Assembly: GCA_018830285.1 (NCBI GenBank)
Contig: JAHJSB010000042.1
Coordinates: 1-64,000, forward strand
DNA length: 64,000 nt
Source: Alphaproteobacteria bacterium
GTDB taxonomy: Bacteria > Pseudomonadota > Alphaproteobacteria > Caulobacterales > Hyphomonadaceae
Direction: 5' to 3'
Shown: positions 8,601 through 18,106 of the stretch, piece by piece
Layout of the letters: each line of letters starts with the position of its first letter
Numbering within the stretch: position 1 is the first letter of the stretch
Position numbers and translations under genes: made by a program
The notes under the pieces: generated by a model
Database searches by the model: none
What the model was told of the DNA's origin: nothing
The model's input: the letters and a program-made list of their open reading frames with translations, nothing else

Positions 8601-8654
8601 GATTGTGCCCGTAAATAGCTGGCAGGAGGGACAATGCCTGCCCGTTGCTGCACA

Positions 8655-9860
8655 CTAAGGCAAGGGTTTCCCGCGCTGGGTGGCCGTCACGTCATGGCCA
8701 TAGATCCAGTCATTGCGGGAGTGCACGAAGCCCGGTGCGGCGCGCCCCGCCAGCCACATCGGTCCATACGTCGCCAGTTGGGTGAGCGGATTGTGCCGGT
8801 GAAACAGTTTCGCATTCGCCCGTGCGCCCGCCTGCACGGCACTCGTCCGCCTCTGTCGATCCGCTTCATAATCCGCGAAAGACGTCGCGATATCGGTTCC
8901 CTCCGACAGTCGCGCAGCAAGCACCCACGCATCCTCCACGGCCATCACAGCGCCCTGGGCGAGAAAGGGCAGCATCGGATGACAGGCATCGCCCAGCAGC
9001 ACGACCCGGCCATCGCTCCAGCGGGCCAGCGGTGCGCGATCGAACAGCGCCCATCGGTTCAGCTTGGTCGCGTTCCGGATCATGTTCACGATCACGGGGT
9101 GGAACGCAGCGAAGTCGTTCAGCGCGTCTTGCTTGGCGCCTTCGCCAGACCACGATTCCACCTGCCACCCGTCATGTTCCACCACGCCGACAAAATTCGC
9201 GAGCAACCCGCTGCGCAATCGGTAGGTCACGGCATGGCGGCCCTTGCCCACCCACGCACAGGCGGTCGGCGGTGGCAGGTCCGTGCCCAACAGGTCAATC
9301 GGCACGACGGCACGCCACGCCACATTGCCGGTGAAACGCGGCATGTCGGGCCCCAGCATCTGCTCGCGCACGACTGAATGCATGCCATCCGCCCCGACCA
9401 GCACGTCTGCACTGAGGCGCGTGCCATCTTCGAGTTGGGCCGAAACGCCGTTTTCATCCTGGACGTAACAGGCCAGCCTCGCGCCCAGCTTCACGGCCTG
9501 CGGCGCACGCTCGGCCAGTTCATCGCTCAGTGCCGTGACCAGGTCTGCCCGGTGCAGGTGAAGATAGGGTCCGCCCCAGCGGTCAGCTGCAGCCAGGCCC
9601 AGCGGGATGTCAAAGACGACACGGCCGCTCTGGCCGAGACGCATTTCGATGCCTTCCGGCTGGAACGCATTCTCGGCGATCCGGTCGGACAGGCCCAGCG
9701 CCTCGAACACTTTCATGCCATTAGGGCTTATCTGAAGTCCGGCACCGACTTCGCCCAGCGAATCGGCCTGCTCCAGAACCGTCACATCATGCCCGAATTG
9801 CGTGAGCGCCAGTGCGGCTGTCAGTCCGCCGATACCGCCCCCTGCAATCAGGATTTTCAT
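8655..9860 (-). CDS. FAD-dependent aromatic monooxygenase (salicylate hydroxylase-like)
   Basis: 401 residues, class A flavoprotein monooxygenase. Motifs: GxGxxG dinucleotide-binding motif as IAGGGIGGLTAALAL (about 4-18), the DG motif as LVGADGMHSVVREQ, and the GD motif as VVLLGDACHPMLPFLAQG. This order is typical of salicylate 1-hydroxylase and 3-hydroxybenzoate 6-hydroxylase relatives that use NAD(P)H and oxygen. It starts 9 nt downstream of the zinc-finger gene and is probably cotranscribed with it. No ring-cleavage genes are nearby, so the substrate is not determined. Confidence 0.85.
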   Translation of the reverse strand: MKILIAGGGIGGLTAALALTQFGHDVTVLEQADSLGEVGAGLQISPNGMKVFEALGLSDRIAENAFQPEGIEMRLGQSGRVVFDIPLGLAAADRWGGPYLHLHRADLVTALSDELAERAPQAVKLGARLACYVQDENGVSAQLEDGTRLSADVLVGADGMHSVVREQMLGPDMPRFTGNVAWRAVVPIDLLGTDLPPPTACAWVGKGRHAVTYRLRSGLLANFVGVVEHDGWQVESWSGEGAKQDALNDFAAFHPVIVNMIRNATKLNRWALFDRAPLARWSDGRVVLLGDACHPMLPFLAQGAVMAVEDAWVLAARLSEGTDIATSFADYEADRQRRTSAVQAGARANAKLFHRHNPLTQLATYGPMWLAGRAAPGFVHSRNDWIYGHDVTATQRGKPLP

Positions 9861-9869
9861 GACTCAGCC

Positions 9870-10076
9870 TCACCTGGGCGTTTTGCGACGATCTTCCTTG
9901 CCGCCGAGCAGGATGTATCGCCGGTCGCAATACTTGCACTCAACAAAGTCCTCATCGCCCATCTCGTACCAGACTTTCGGGTGGCCAAGGGCTCCGCCGC
10001 CGCCATTGCAGGACACCTTGCGGCTGGTCGCCAGCACGATTTCAGGTGGACTGAAGACATCACGGGGTTTTTCCAT
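9870..10076 (-). CDS. zf-CHCC zinc-finger domain protein
   Basis: 68 residues with VSCNGGGGALGHPKVWY then EDFVECKYCDRRYIL. The C-x8-H-x14-C-x2-C arrangement is the zf-CHCC family, related to the zinc-binding C-terminus of mitochondrial complex I subunit NDUFS6. In alphaproteobacteria such small proteins are common stand-alone genes and may act in complex I assembly. It is 9 nt upstream of the FAD monooxygenase on the same strand. Confidence 0.85.
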   Translation of the reverse strand: MEKPRDVFSPPEIVLATSRKVSCNGGGGALGHPKVWYEMGDEDFVECKYCDRRYILLGGKEDRRKTPR

Positions 10077-10194
10077 CGGTCGCGGCTTTCCATGGAGTTT
10101 ACGGCGCGAGTCCTTGTTCGCGCTGCTTCATCGACTTAACTAGTCCGCAGGGCCGCGCTGCGCAAGATCGCCCTGCCATAGCATTGAGGCCCGA

Positions 10195-11154
10195 ATGACC
10201 GACGCGACGACCGCCCCCGAATACGCCATCGAAGTCGAACACCTCGAGAAAATCTACCATGCGTCCGGCAAGATGCCGGAAAAGCACGCCCTCAAGGATA
10301 TCAGCCTGCGCATCCCGCGCGGCTCGGTATTCGGCCTGCTGGGCCCCAATGGCGCTGGCAAGTCCACCTTTATCAACATCCTCGCCGGTCTCGTGAACAA
10401 GACCTCGGGCACAGCCCGCATCTGGGGCCTCGATATTGACAAGCATCCGCGCCAGAGCCGCGCCGCCATCGGTGTCGTGAACCAGGAAATCGTCGCCGAT
10501 CCCTTCTTCACGCCCATGGAGATGCTGGAGCTGATGGCCGGGTTCTATGGTGTGCCGAAGAAAGAGCGCCGCAGCCTTGAAATTCTCACCGCCCTCGGTC
10601 TCGACGATAAGGCTGACGCCTATGTGCGCCAGCTGTCTGGCGGCATGAAGCGCCGGCTTATGGTCGCCAAGGCCCTTGTCCACAATCCGCCCGTTCTGAT
10701 TCTCGACGAGCCGACTGCTGGTGTCGACGTGGAACTGCGCCGTTCGCTCTGGACCTATGTACGCGAATTGCATGACCGCGGCACCACGATCATCCTGACC
10801 ACGCACTACCTCGAAGAAGCCGAAGAGCTCTGCGATTCCATCGCCATCGTGAATCATGGCGAGATCGTCGCCTGCGAGCCGACGCCGAATTTGCTGGCGC
10901 GCCTCGACTACAAGACACTGGTGATCACCCCGAAAGAAGCACTCAGCGCCGTACCGGCAAGCCTGGTGGGCCTCGATGCCCAGATCCGCCCGGACGGCAC
11001 GCTGGCGATCACGTTCCGCACCAGCGAGACCGGTATCGGCCGACTGCTCGAACAGGTCCGCAGTGCTGGAATCAGTATCGGGGACCTCGTTACCGAAGCC
11101 CCCGACCTGGAAGATGTCTTCTTGTCGCTGACCCGCGAGCCAGAGACGGCCTAG
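10195..11154 (+). CDS. ABC transporter ATP-binding protein (orphan)
   Basis: 319 residues. Walker A GPNGAGKST (about 53-61), Q-loop VVNQE, signature LSGGMKRR, Walker B VLILDEPTAG, and the switch histidine in TTHYLEE. The about 80-residue C-terminal extension is typical of NodI/DrrA/YadG-like exporters. No ABC-2 permease is adjacent on either side, so its membrane partner must be elsewhere. Its stop overlaps the convergent trxA stop (CTAG at 11151-11154). Confidence 0.9.
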   Translation: MTDATTAPEYAIEVEHLEKIYHASGKMPEKHALKDISLRIPRGSVFGLLGPNGAGKSTFINILAGLVNKTSGTARIWGLDIDKHPRQSRAAIGVVNQEIVADPFFTPMEMLELMAGFYGVPKKERRSLEILTALGLDDKADAYVRQLSGGMKRRLMVAKALVHNPPVLILDEPTAGVDVELRRSLWTYVRELHDRGTTIILTTHYLEEAEELCDSIAIVNHGEIVACEPTPNLLARLDYKTLVITPKEALSAVPASLVGLDAQIRPDGTLAITFRTSETGIGRLLEQVRSAGISIGDLVTEAPDLEDVFLSLTREPETA

Positions 11155-11471
11155 ACGCTCGCTTTGATCCAGTCGGCGATGGCCTGCTTGCTCATCGCGC
11201 CGAGATGGGTCGCGGCAACCTTGCCATCCTTGAACACCATCAGGGTCGGCATACCGCGCACACCATATTTGGAGGCGGCCATCGGGTTCTCGTCGACATT
11301 GATCTTGGCGACCTTGACCTTGCCGGCCATATCAATCGAAACGGCTTCGAGATGCGGCGCCATCTGCTTGCACGGGCCGCACCATTCCGCCCAGAAATCC
11401 ACCACGACAGGCACGTCGGACGTCGCGATCACATTGTCGAATTCGTCGTCGGTCACGTTAATTGCAGCCAT
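11151..11471 (-). CDS. trxA: Thioredoxin
   Basis: 106 residues with the WCGPCK active site (C31, C34), the cis-proline region RGMPTLM and the conserved FWAEWCGPC strand. Cytoplasmic general disulfide reductase. It is the last gene of the minus-strand tsaE-amgK-murU-addB-addA-trxA run, 55 nt after addA. GAGG sits a few bases upstream of the ATG at 11471. The convergent ABC ATPase gene overlaps its stop by 4 nt. Confidence 0.95.
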   Translation of the reverse strand: MAAINVTDDEFDNVIATSDVPVVVDFWAEWCGPCKQMAPHLEAVSIDMAGKVKVAKINVDENPMAASKYGVRGMPTLMVFKDGKVAATHLGAMSKQAIADWIKASV

Positions 11472-11526
11472 GACAGGCTCCTCTATCTTGCTTCACTGGA
11501 TGATACATAGGGACTCAGCGCCGAAG

Positions 11527-14500
11527 TCAAACCTCGCTCTGCGCACGCTTTAGCGCCGCTAACAGGTCCGCTTCCGGCAGGACCATCAGTTTCGGCCCGT
11601 CCGTCCAGCAAAGCGCCGCCACGACCTCCCGACCGCTATAGGCCTGCTTCAGCACCGCCCAATAGGCCGCCATCTGGGTCATGTACGTGGCCGCGACCCC
11701 CGAAACCTTGTCAGGCGCGGGCTGGTCGGTCTTGAAGTCCACCACCAGCACCCGGTCGGGCGTCACCACAAGGCGGTCGACCCGGCCATTGATGATGGTA
11801 CTTCCCAGCAATTCCGGATCCGTGCCAATCACCGCCGCCTCGGCCCGCCCGCCTGGCGCGAACAGGTCCGCCATCGCCGGATTCTCCAGCACGCCCATCG
11901 CTGCACCCAGCATCTCGGTCCGCTGGGCATCATTCAGGTCGACGTCCCGCCCGAGGAATTCCCGGCCCGCATCTTCACGTCTCGCCTCAGGAAGTTCCGG
12001 CAGGTATTGCAGCAAGGAGTGGATCAGCCGCCCGCGCTTCATCTGCGCCTCACGATGCGGGCCAAACGGCGCCAGCACCGGCGTGCGACGCGACAGGAGA
12101 CCGGTCGGCGCACTCAGGCGGCGCGCCGGGCTATCGACTCGCGGCGAGCGCAATGCCCAGTCCGGAACGGCCCCTTGCTGCCCCCTTGCCGCCTCCTCAC
12201 CACCCTTCAACGGCCCCGGCACCCCATGCCGACGAACGGCCTCATTTCCCTCTGGCGCGAATGCATTCATCGCCTCCGCACACAGCGCGTACCAGGATTT
12301 CTTGTGATGGCCTTCCTTGCCGCCACCATGCCAGTGCCCGGCAATGATCAGCCTGTCCTGCGCCCGCGTCAGCGCCACATAGAGCAGCCGCCGGTGCTCC
12401 TCCTCCGCCTTGGCATCTGCAATGGCCCGTGCAGCGGCCAGCTCCGGCGTGTCGGCATCCTTGCGCGGTGACCAGACCGGCACGCCGTACAGGTCGAACA
12501 TGCGCGCCGAGCCCCCGCGCGGTCCGGCCGTCGTGTCCGGCAACACCACGACCGGTGCCTGCAGGCCCTTGGCCCCATGCACCGTCATCACCCGCACTTC
12601 GCGCTCCGGCGCCGCCAAATCCCGTTTTATTTCAGTGTCATGCGCCTCCATCGCCGCAAGGAACCCCTGCAGCGACGCCGGTTTCGCGGAGTCATGAGCC
12701 AGCGCCCGCGACATCAGCGCCTCGACCGGATCGCGTGCCGGCGTCCCCAGCCGTGCATTGATCTTTTCCCAGCCGGTCTGACCATCCCTACCAGGCTGGT
12801 CCAACACGGATGACAGGAATTCGTAGGGCGCCAGATGCGTCCGTTCCAGCAGGCCGCGCAGGAAATCCGCTGCTGCCTGCACGTCGGGATCCTTGCTGTC
12901 CTGGATACGGTTCCACAGCGACATGCCCTTGTCGCGTTCGCCAGCAAGCGGATAGAGATAGCGATCATCGTCCACCAGGCCGAGGAAAGGCCCGCGAAGG
13001 ATTTCCGCCAGCGTCAGGTCCGCTTCCGGCAACACTGCGAACCGCAACAGATTCAGGCAGTCCTGCACCCCGATATGGTCGAGCAGCTTCAGCCGGTCGG
13101 CGCCCGCGACCGGCAGGTTGAGCGATTTAAGCGCCCCGATCATCGCGTCGAACAGGCCGCCCGTCCGCCCGCGTACCAGCACCAGCACATCCTGCGGCTC
13201 CATCGGCCGGCGTACCCATGACCGGTCCGGCAGTTCAACCCAGATCGTTTCGCCGCTGTCGATCATCGTCTTGATCTGGGTCGCGAGCCGTTTGGCCAGC
13301 TGCGCCTTGGGTGAGGCTGAGCGCATGGCGTTCACGGGCCGGTCCCACGCATCCTCGGGAACATCCTCGGCCATCGGCTCGATAGGCCACAATTCGACAC
13401 AGCCCGGCTGGCTCGCCCGTCGCGCGGTATGCATCACGATATCGGCTGTAAGCGGCGCCGACGGCGCATGCGCGACATCAATCGGCGGCGCGCTGTTCCA
13501 GACCTGGTCGACGAATTCCAGCACCTGCGGCGAGGACCGGAACGACATGTCCATCGACAGCCGGAGCATGTCGGCCGACTGCAGGCTCAGCTCCTGCGCC
13601 TTGTCCCGGAACTTCGACGGGTCAGCCCCCTGGAACGAATAGATCGACTGTTTCTCGTCACCGACAATGAACAAGGTGCGCGGATCCTGCTGGCGTTCAG
13701 GGCCCAGACCGGAAAAGAATTCTGTCGTGAGGGCCGTGATCAGCTCCCATTGCGGCGGGCTCGTATCCTGCGCCTCGTCCAGCAGGACATGGCTGAGGCC
13801 GCCGTCGAGCTTGTAGAGCACCCAGTCCGACATGCCGTTCTGTGTCAGCAAGAGGCGCGTCTTGTGGATCAGGTCGTCAAAGTCGAGCGCCGCGCGCACC
13901 GCCTTGGCTTGCTGGTAGGCTTGCAGGGCGGGAACGCCGACGCGCAGCAGCGCTGACGTGCGCTCGAAGGCCCGCGCGCGGGCGAGCAATTCGGCCAGTT
14001 GGCGCACACGGGCGACTTCCCGGCCTTCGCCATCCTTCATCTGGAACAGGTCGGGGATCAGGGGCGACTGTTTCACGCTGGCGGCCGTGTAGGGGTTCGA
14101 CTTGCGATAATCGCCACTGCCCGTGGTGAAGATACCGAGATAGATTTCCCACCGGTCTTCCGACTGGGTTGTTTCGAGAACCGCGATCAGCGCCTCGGCT
14201 GTCTTCTGGTCCGTCGCGGCGCCACCCAGCAGAACCCGGATGGCCGCTTTGATATCAGCCACCGGCAGCTCTTCGCCCATAGCGAGGTCCAGCATTTCAC
14301 CGACGCTTGCTTCTGGCGCATTCAGGCCCTCACGCAGCGCGAAATCCATCGAGTCGAAATCAGAACCGTGCGCCTCGGCAAAATCGAGCACAGCGCTGGC
14401 CGACCAGCGCAGCATGTCGAGGCCAGCCAGCGCCCCGTCATGTCCGCCCTCCAGCGCCAGCAGGTCGAGAAGCGCGGGCGACGCGTCCCGGGCCTGCAGC

Positions 14501-15057
14501 ACGGCGCGGCCGCGCGCGGCTTGCCACAGCGCCGCCGCCTCATCTTCCTCGATCTCGGTAAAGCCTGGCAGCACGCCCGCCTCCTGCGGGAACCGCCTCA
14601 GGATACGTGCGCAAAAAGCATGGATGGTTTCGATGCGCAGGCCACCGGGAGATTCGAGCGCGCGGGCGAACAGCGCCCGCGCCGCTTTCAAATCGTCGGG
14701 CTTGTAGGCGGCGTCGGTCCGCCCTTCGAGTTTGGCCAGTTCCGTGCGGAGCCGCGCATCCTCCATCACCGACCAGCGGCCGAGTGTTTTGAACAGGCGA
14801 GACAGCATCTCGCTTGCCGCCGCCTTCGTATACGTGATGCAAAGAATGGAATCAGGCGCTGCCCCCGGCCGTCCATCCTCCCGGCGCAGCAGCAGGCGCG
14901 CCACCCGGTCGATCAGGACCTTGGTCTTGCCGCTGCCGGCATTCGCCGACACGAAAGCCGGAATCGCCGGATTGGCGACGGCGGCCTGCACGCCGATTGC
15001 GCTCAGGAAAGCGTCGGCTTCGTCGCTTTCGAAGACCGGTTCGAAGGGATCAGCCAT
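11527..15057 (-). CDS. addA: Double-strand break repair helicase-nuclease AddA
   Basis: 1176 residues from MADPFEPVFESDEADAF. UvrD/Rep superfamily 1A helicase with Walker A SANAGSGKTKVL (about 38-49), motif II VLLDEAQDTS, the QSIYSFQGAD motif, and VMTVHGAKGLQAPVV (motif V). The C-terminal RecB-type nuclease region shows LLGSTIINGRVDRLVV and VLVVDFKTDQ (catalytic D and K). With AddB it resects broken ends and loads RecA. The start at 15057 overlaps the addB stop by 8 nt; 24 further codons upstream are in frame but lie inside addB. Confidence 0.94.
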   Translation of the reverse strand: MADPFEPVFESDEADAFLSAIGVQAAVANPAIPAFVSANAGSGKTKVLIDRVARLLLRREDGRPGAAPDSILCITYTKAAASEMLSRLFKTLGRWSVMEDARLRTELAKLEGRTDAAYKPDDLKAARALFARALESPGGLRIETIHAFCARILRRFPQEAGVLPGFTEIEEDEAAALWQAARGRAVLQARDASPALLDLLALEGGHDGALAGLDMLRWSASAVLDFAEAHGSDFDSMDFALREGLNAPEASVGEMLDLAMGEELPVADIKAAIRVLLGGAATDQKTAEALIAVLETTQSEDRWEIYLGIFTTGSGDYRKSNPYTAASVKQSPLIPDLFQMKDGEGREVARVRQLAELLARARAFERTSALLRVGVPALQAYQQAKAVRAALDFDDLIHKTRLLLTQNGMSDWVLYKLDGGLSHVLLDEAQDTSPPQWELITALTTEFFSGLGPERQQDPRTLFIVGDEKQSIYSFQGADPSKFRDKAQELSLQSADMLRLSMDMSFRSSPQVLEFVDQVWNSAPPIDVAHAPSAPLTADIVMHTARRASQPGCVELWPIEPMAEDVPEDAWDRPVNAMRSASPKAQLAKRLATQIKTMIDSGETIWVELPDRSWVRRPMEPQDVLVLVRGRTGGLFDAMIGALKSLNLPVAGADRLKLLDHIGVQDCLNLLRFAVLPEADLTLAEILRGPFLGLVDDDRYLYPLAGERDKGMSLWNRIQDSKDPDVQAAADFLRGLLERTHLAPYEFLSSVLDQPGRDGQTGWEKINARLGTPARDPVEALMSRALAHDSAKPASLQGFLAAMEAHDTEIKRDLAAPEREVRVMTVHGAKGLQAPVVVLPDTTAGPRGGSARMFDLYGVPVWSPRKDADTPELAAARAIADAKAEEEHRRLLYVALTRAQDRLIIAGHWHGGGKEGHHKKSWYALCAEAMNAFAPEGNEAVRRHGVPGPLKGGEEAARGQQGAVPDWALRSPRVDSPARRLSAPTGLLSRRTPVLAPFGPHREAQMKRGRLIHSLLQYLPELPEARREDAGREFLGRDVDLNDAQRTEMLGAAMGVLENPAMADLFAPGGRAEAAVIGTDPELLGSTIINGRVDRLVVTPDRVLVVDFKTDQPAPDKVSGVAATYMTQMAAYWAVLKQAYSGREVVAALCWTDGPKLMVLPEADLLAALKRAQSEV

Positions 15058-18000
15058 TGTCGCTCTCCCCATCCTCGGTATCGCCCGCCCATTCGGCGCG
15101 CCGCGCAAGCCGGTTGAAACCATTGTCATATTTCACGAATTTCACGCGCGGCGCCGACAGGAACGTCGTGTCAGGCTGGCGATAATTGGCGATCAGGCGC
15201 TTGATGCCCGCCTCCGCCGTGTCGGCCAACTCGCCGGGCGTCGCGGTTAGCGCCTTTGACACGCCCACCAGCCTAGCTTCCGGCTTGGCCTTGAACGCCA
15301 CGTATTCCAGCGCCGCAACGGTCGCTGCCGGTATGCCCTTGTAGCCACCCTCGCGGGCGATCAGCGCCTGAAGCGGCATCTGCTGGCTCAGCTCCGTCGC
15401 GATCTCCTTGTCCGAGGGCGGACTACCCGTCTTGAAATCGACAATCACCAGATCGCCATGAGCTGTGCGCTCAATCCTGTCGGCATTGGCCGAAAGTGTG
15501 AACGGATAGCCCGCAATGTCGAATTCCAGCCGACCGTTCACTTCCAGCTTCGGCTTGGCCCCGCCTGTGTCGCGTCCCGCGCGCCAAGCCAGGTACCAGT
15601 CGACCGTCCGCTGCCAGACGGCGCGGCGCGCGGCCCAGTCCTCTGCCGGCTCGCCGACGCGAGCGAGTTCCTGCTCCAGCAGCAGCATCAGGTGCGCCGC
15701 TGTCTTGGGCGTACCATCGTCTTCCAGCAGTTCCAGCGCGTGGTGGATCGCCGTGCCACGCGGCGCTGGGCCGAGCAGGGCGTTCATCGGATCAAGCGGT
15801 GACAGGCCAAGCACATTCTCGGCCCACATCGCGTAGGGATCGCGCTGCAGCAGGTCGATACGGGTCACGGACAGGCGCTTCGGCCACCCTTCCGGACGCC
15901 GTGCGGGTTTCGGCTCGGCAAAGTCCGCCGGCAGGGTGCCCGTGCTCCGCGATTGCATCGCGAAGACCCATTCCAAGGGAGACCCCTTGTCCGGCGCCAG
16001 TGCAGCAGCGGCCTTGTCCTCCAACGCGCCTTCAACGAGCGTCTTCAGGCGCCAGACCCAGCGCGAGGCGACCGCTGGCGCATCATCGCGCCGCGCGGCG
16101 TACAACATCACGACCTTCGGCGCACAGGCCAGCTGCGCGAAATCATGCGCCGACAGGCCGAGCCGGTCTTCCGGGTCATTCAGGCCAAGTTCGGCCCGGA
16201 ATCGCCGCGGCAGGAATGCGTCGGGTGGCGGACGATGTGGCCACACATCCTCGTTGAGGCCAGCCAGGATCACCCGCCCGGCCGATTGCAGGCGCGCTTC
16301 CAGCGGCCCCCAGATCGCGAGACGCGGATGCTCCACCAATCCGGCGCTGACCGTCACCTGCGCGCTCTGCGCATGGATCAGCTCGACCAGCGCATGCGGC
16401 GGCATCGGCCCCAGCTGTTCGGAGATTTCCCTCATGCTGATGAACAGGTCGGACGCCTTGCGCCCATCCTCGCCCGCCCATGGCAGCGGCGCTTCGCTGA
16501 TCCGGCCCGCCAGCGCAGCTATCCTTTCAGCTGCATCACTCCCATCAACTTCGGCCTGTTCGGACAAATCCGCGCCTGTCTCGGCAAAATCCGCTATCAA
16601 CCGGTCGACAAGGGTAATCGCCTTGTCCTGATCGGCGCGGTCAAAGCTCGGATAGGGCTCGATCTGGTGACGCGTGTTGATACTCTCCCGCAGGCCTGAC
16701 AGGTCCCGCCACCGCCGCGGGCCTCTCAGGAAATGCCGTTCCAGCGTCGCCAGCCCTTCGCGGTCCTTCACGAAATCATGTTTCATCGCGGACGCCAGCG
16801 CGACCGGTTCAGATGGATCTATGGCCCATGTCGCGCACAAGCCGATCAGGCTGCCCGCAGGCGTCCGCCCGAGCGGCACGCCCGCCGACGGCGGCACGTC
16901 CACGCCCCACCGCTTCAACAGGGCCGACACGCGCCGCGCCATGCCCGCGTCGGGCGTCACCAGCGCCGCTGTCTCGCCGGGCGTTTCCAGCGTCTCGCGC
17001 ATCAGCAGGGCGGCGGCCTCGGCCTCTGCGGCCTCGTCCGGCGCCTCGATCACGACAAGCCCGTCCAGCGCATCCGTCGCGAATCCGGGAACCGTCGAGC
17101 CTGTGGCCTTGGCCAGCGTCTTCAGCGTGTCACGCCAGTCCGCCGTCGCATCGGCAGGGGCCAACGCCTCGTGAATCATTCGGCGGCGGGCGGCGTCGAT
17201 TGCGCTTTGGGCAATGTCGGGCCAGGTGCCGACTGCGACGGGCGCCACATTCAACTGGTCCAGCGCATCGATCAGCGCGTTCTGCGGGTGGCTCACCGAC
17301 GCGCGGATCGCATTCCACGCGGCGTCATCCGCATCCATGTCGAGCCCCGGCAGCACGATCAGCCCCTTGGGCAATTCAAGCGCGGCTTTCATCAGCACCC
17401 GCCCGGCAGGCGTCGCGCCCGTCGAACCCGCGATCACGACTGGCGCGGCAGGCGGCTTGGCCGCCCAGTCCGCCGCGAGCGCCCTGGCCGCCGCCAGCCG
17501 CCGGGCAAACGGATCCATCGCATTATTGGCGTCCAGCCATTCCGGCCATGCCTCGGTAATGATCTTCAGGAATTCGACCGAGCCGTGCCAGTGCGCCGCA
17601 AGGTCGGATTCCGCGACCAGTCCGTCCAGTTTCGACCAGTCCACGTTGTCGCTGAGCGCGGCCTGGTCCAGCAGGCGAGACAGTTCGCGCGCCGCCGCTA
17701 GCGCCGATGCAGGCGGCAGGTCGATCCTGTACCTGGCCGCATAATAGCCGCGAACGAGACTGGCGAGCGCCCCCAGCCGCCGCGCAGGCGACATGGCAGG
17801 TGGCAGGCCGGCCAGCGCCGTCTCCGCGTTCGGCGGCGCTTCCTCGCTCTCGAGATCACCCAGCGTACGCACGTCCGGCGGCAGGATCGGCTTGCCGCCT
17901 GCCGCGTCGAACAGGGCAAGCATCAGCGCTCGTGCCGACCGGCTGTTGGGCACATAGATGATCGCCTCACTCAGGGCATCGGGGCGGTCAGAGAGGCCCG

Positions 18001-18106
18001 TCTCTCGCGCCAGCGTTTCCGCCAGGACGCGCAGGAAATTCGCACCCGGTGGGATCGACCAGACTTTCGGGCGCCCCGCACCGAAGACCTGCGCCTCATT
18101 CGCCAT
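15050..18106 (-). CDS. addB: Double-strand break repair protein AddB
   Basis: 1018 residues from MANEAQVFGAGRPKVWSIPPGANFL. The N-terminal helicase-like half has a degenerate nucleotide-binding region, and the C-terminal half carries a RecB-family nuclease with FDIAGYPFTLSANADRIE and LVIVDFKTGSPPSDKE (D and K of the nuclease). Length and layout are as in alphaproteobacterial AddB. It forms the AddAB complex with the next gene. Its start overlaps the murU stop by 11 nt, and the whole run is translationally packed. Confidence 0.93.
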   Translation of the reverse strand: MANEAQVFGAGRPKVWSIPPGANFLRVLAETLARETGLSDRPDALSEAIIYVPNSRSARALMLALFDAAGGKPILPPDVRTLGDLESEEAPPNAETALAGLPPAMSPARRLGALASLVRGYYAARYRIDLPPASALAAARELSRLLDQAALSDNVDWSKLDGLVAESDLAAHWHGSVEFLKIITEAWPEWLDANNAMDPFARRLAAARALAADWAAKPPAAPVVIAGSTGATPAGRVLMKAALELPKGLIVLPGLDMDADDAAWNAIRASVSHPQNALIDALDQLNVAPVAVGTWPDIAQSAIDAARRRMIHEALAPADATADWRDTLKTLAKATGSTVPGFATDALDGLVVIEAPDEAAEAEAAALLMRETLETPGETAALVTPDAGMARRVSALLKRWGVDVPPSAGVPLGRTPAGSLIGLCATWAIDPSEPVALASAMKHDFVKDREGLATLERHFLRGPRRWRDLSGLRESINTRHQIEPYPSFDRADQDKAITLVDRLIADFAETGADLSEQAEVDGSDAAERIAALAGRISEAPLPWAGEDGRKASDLFISMREISEQLGPMPPHALVELIHAQSAQVTVSAGLVEHPRLAIWGPLEARLQSAGRVILAGLNEDVWPHRPPPDAFLPRRFRAELGLNDPEDRLGLSAHDFAQLACAPKVVMLYAARRDDAPAVASRWVWRLKTLVEGALEDKAAAALAPDKGSPLEWVFAMQSRSTGTLPADFAEPKPARRPEGWPKRLSVTRIDLLQRDPYAMWAENVLGLSPLDPMNALLGPAPRGTAIHHALELLEDDGTPKTAAHLMLLLEQELARVGEPAEDWAARRAVWQRTVDWYLAWRAGRDTGGAKPKLEVNGRLEFDIAGYPFTLSANADRIERTAHGDLVIVDFKTGSPPSDKEIATELSQQMPLQALIAREGGYKGIPAATVAALEYVAFKAKPEARLVGVSKALTATPGELADTAEAGIKRLIANYRQPDTTFLSAPRVKFVKYDNGFNRLARRAEWAGDTEDGESDNG

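Noticed and set aside
11681-18000. Many 60-370 codon plus-strand frames opposite addA and addB
   Set aside because: Arg/Pro-rich shadows of a GC-rich minus-strand operon.
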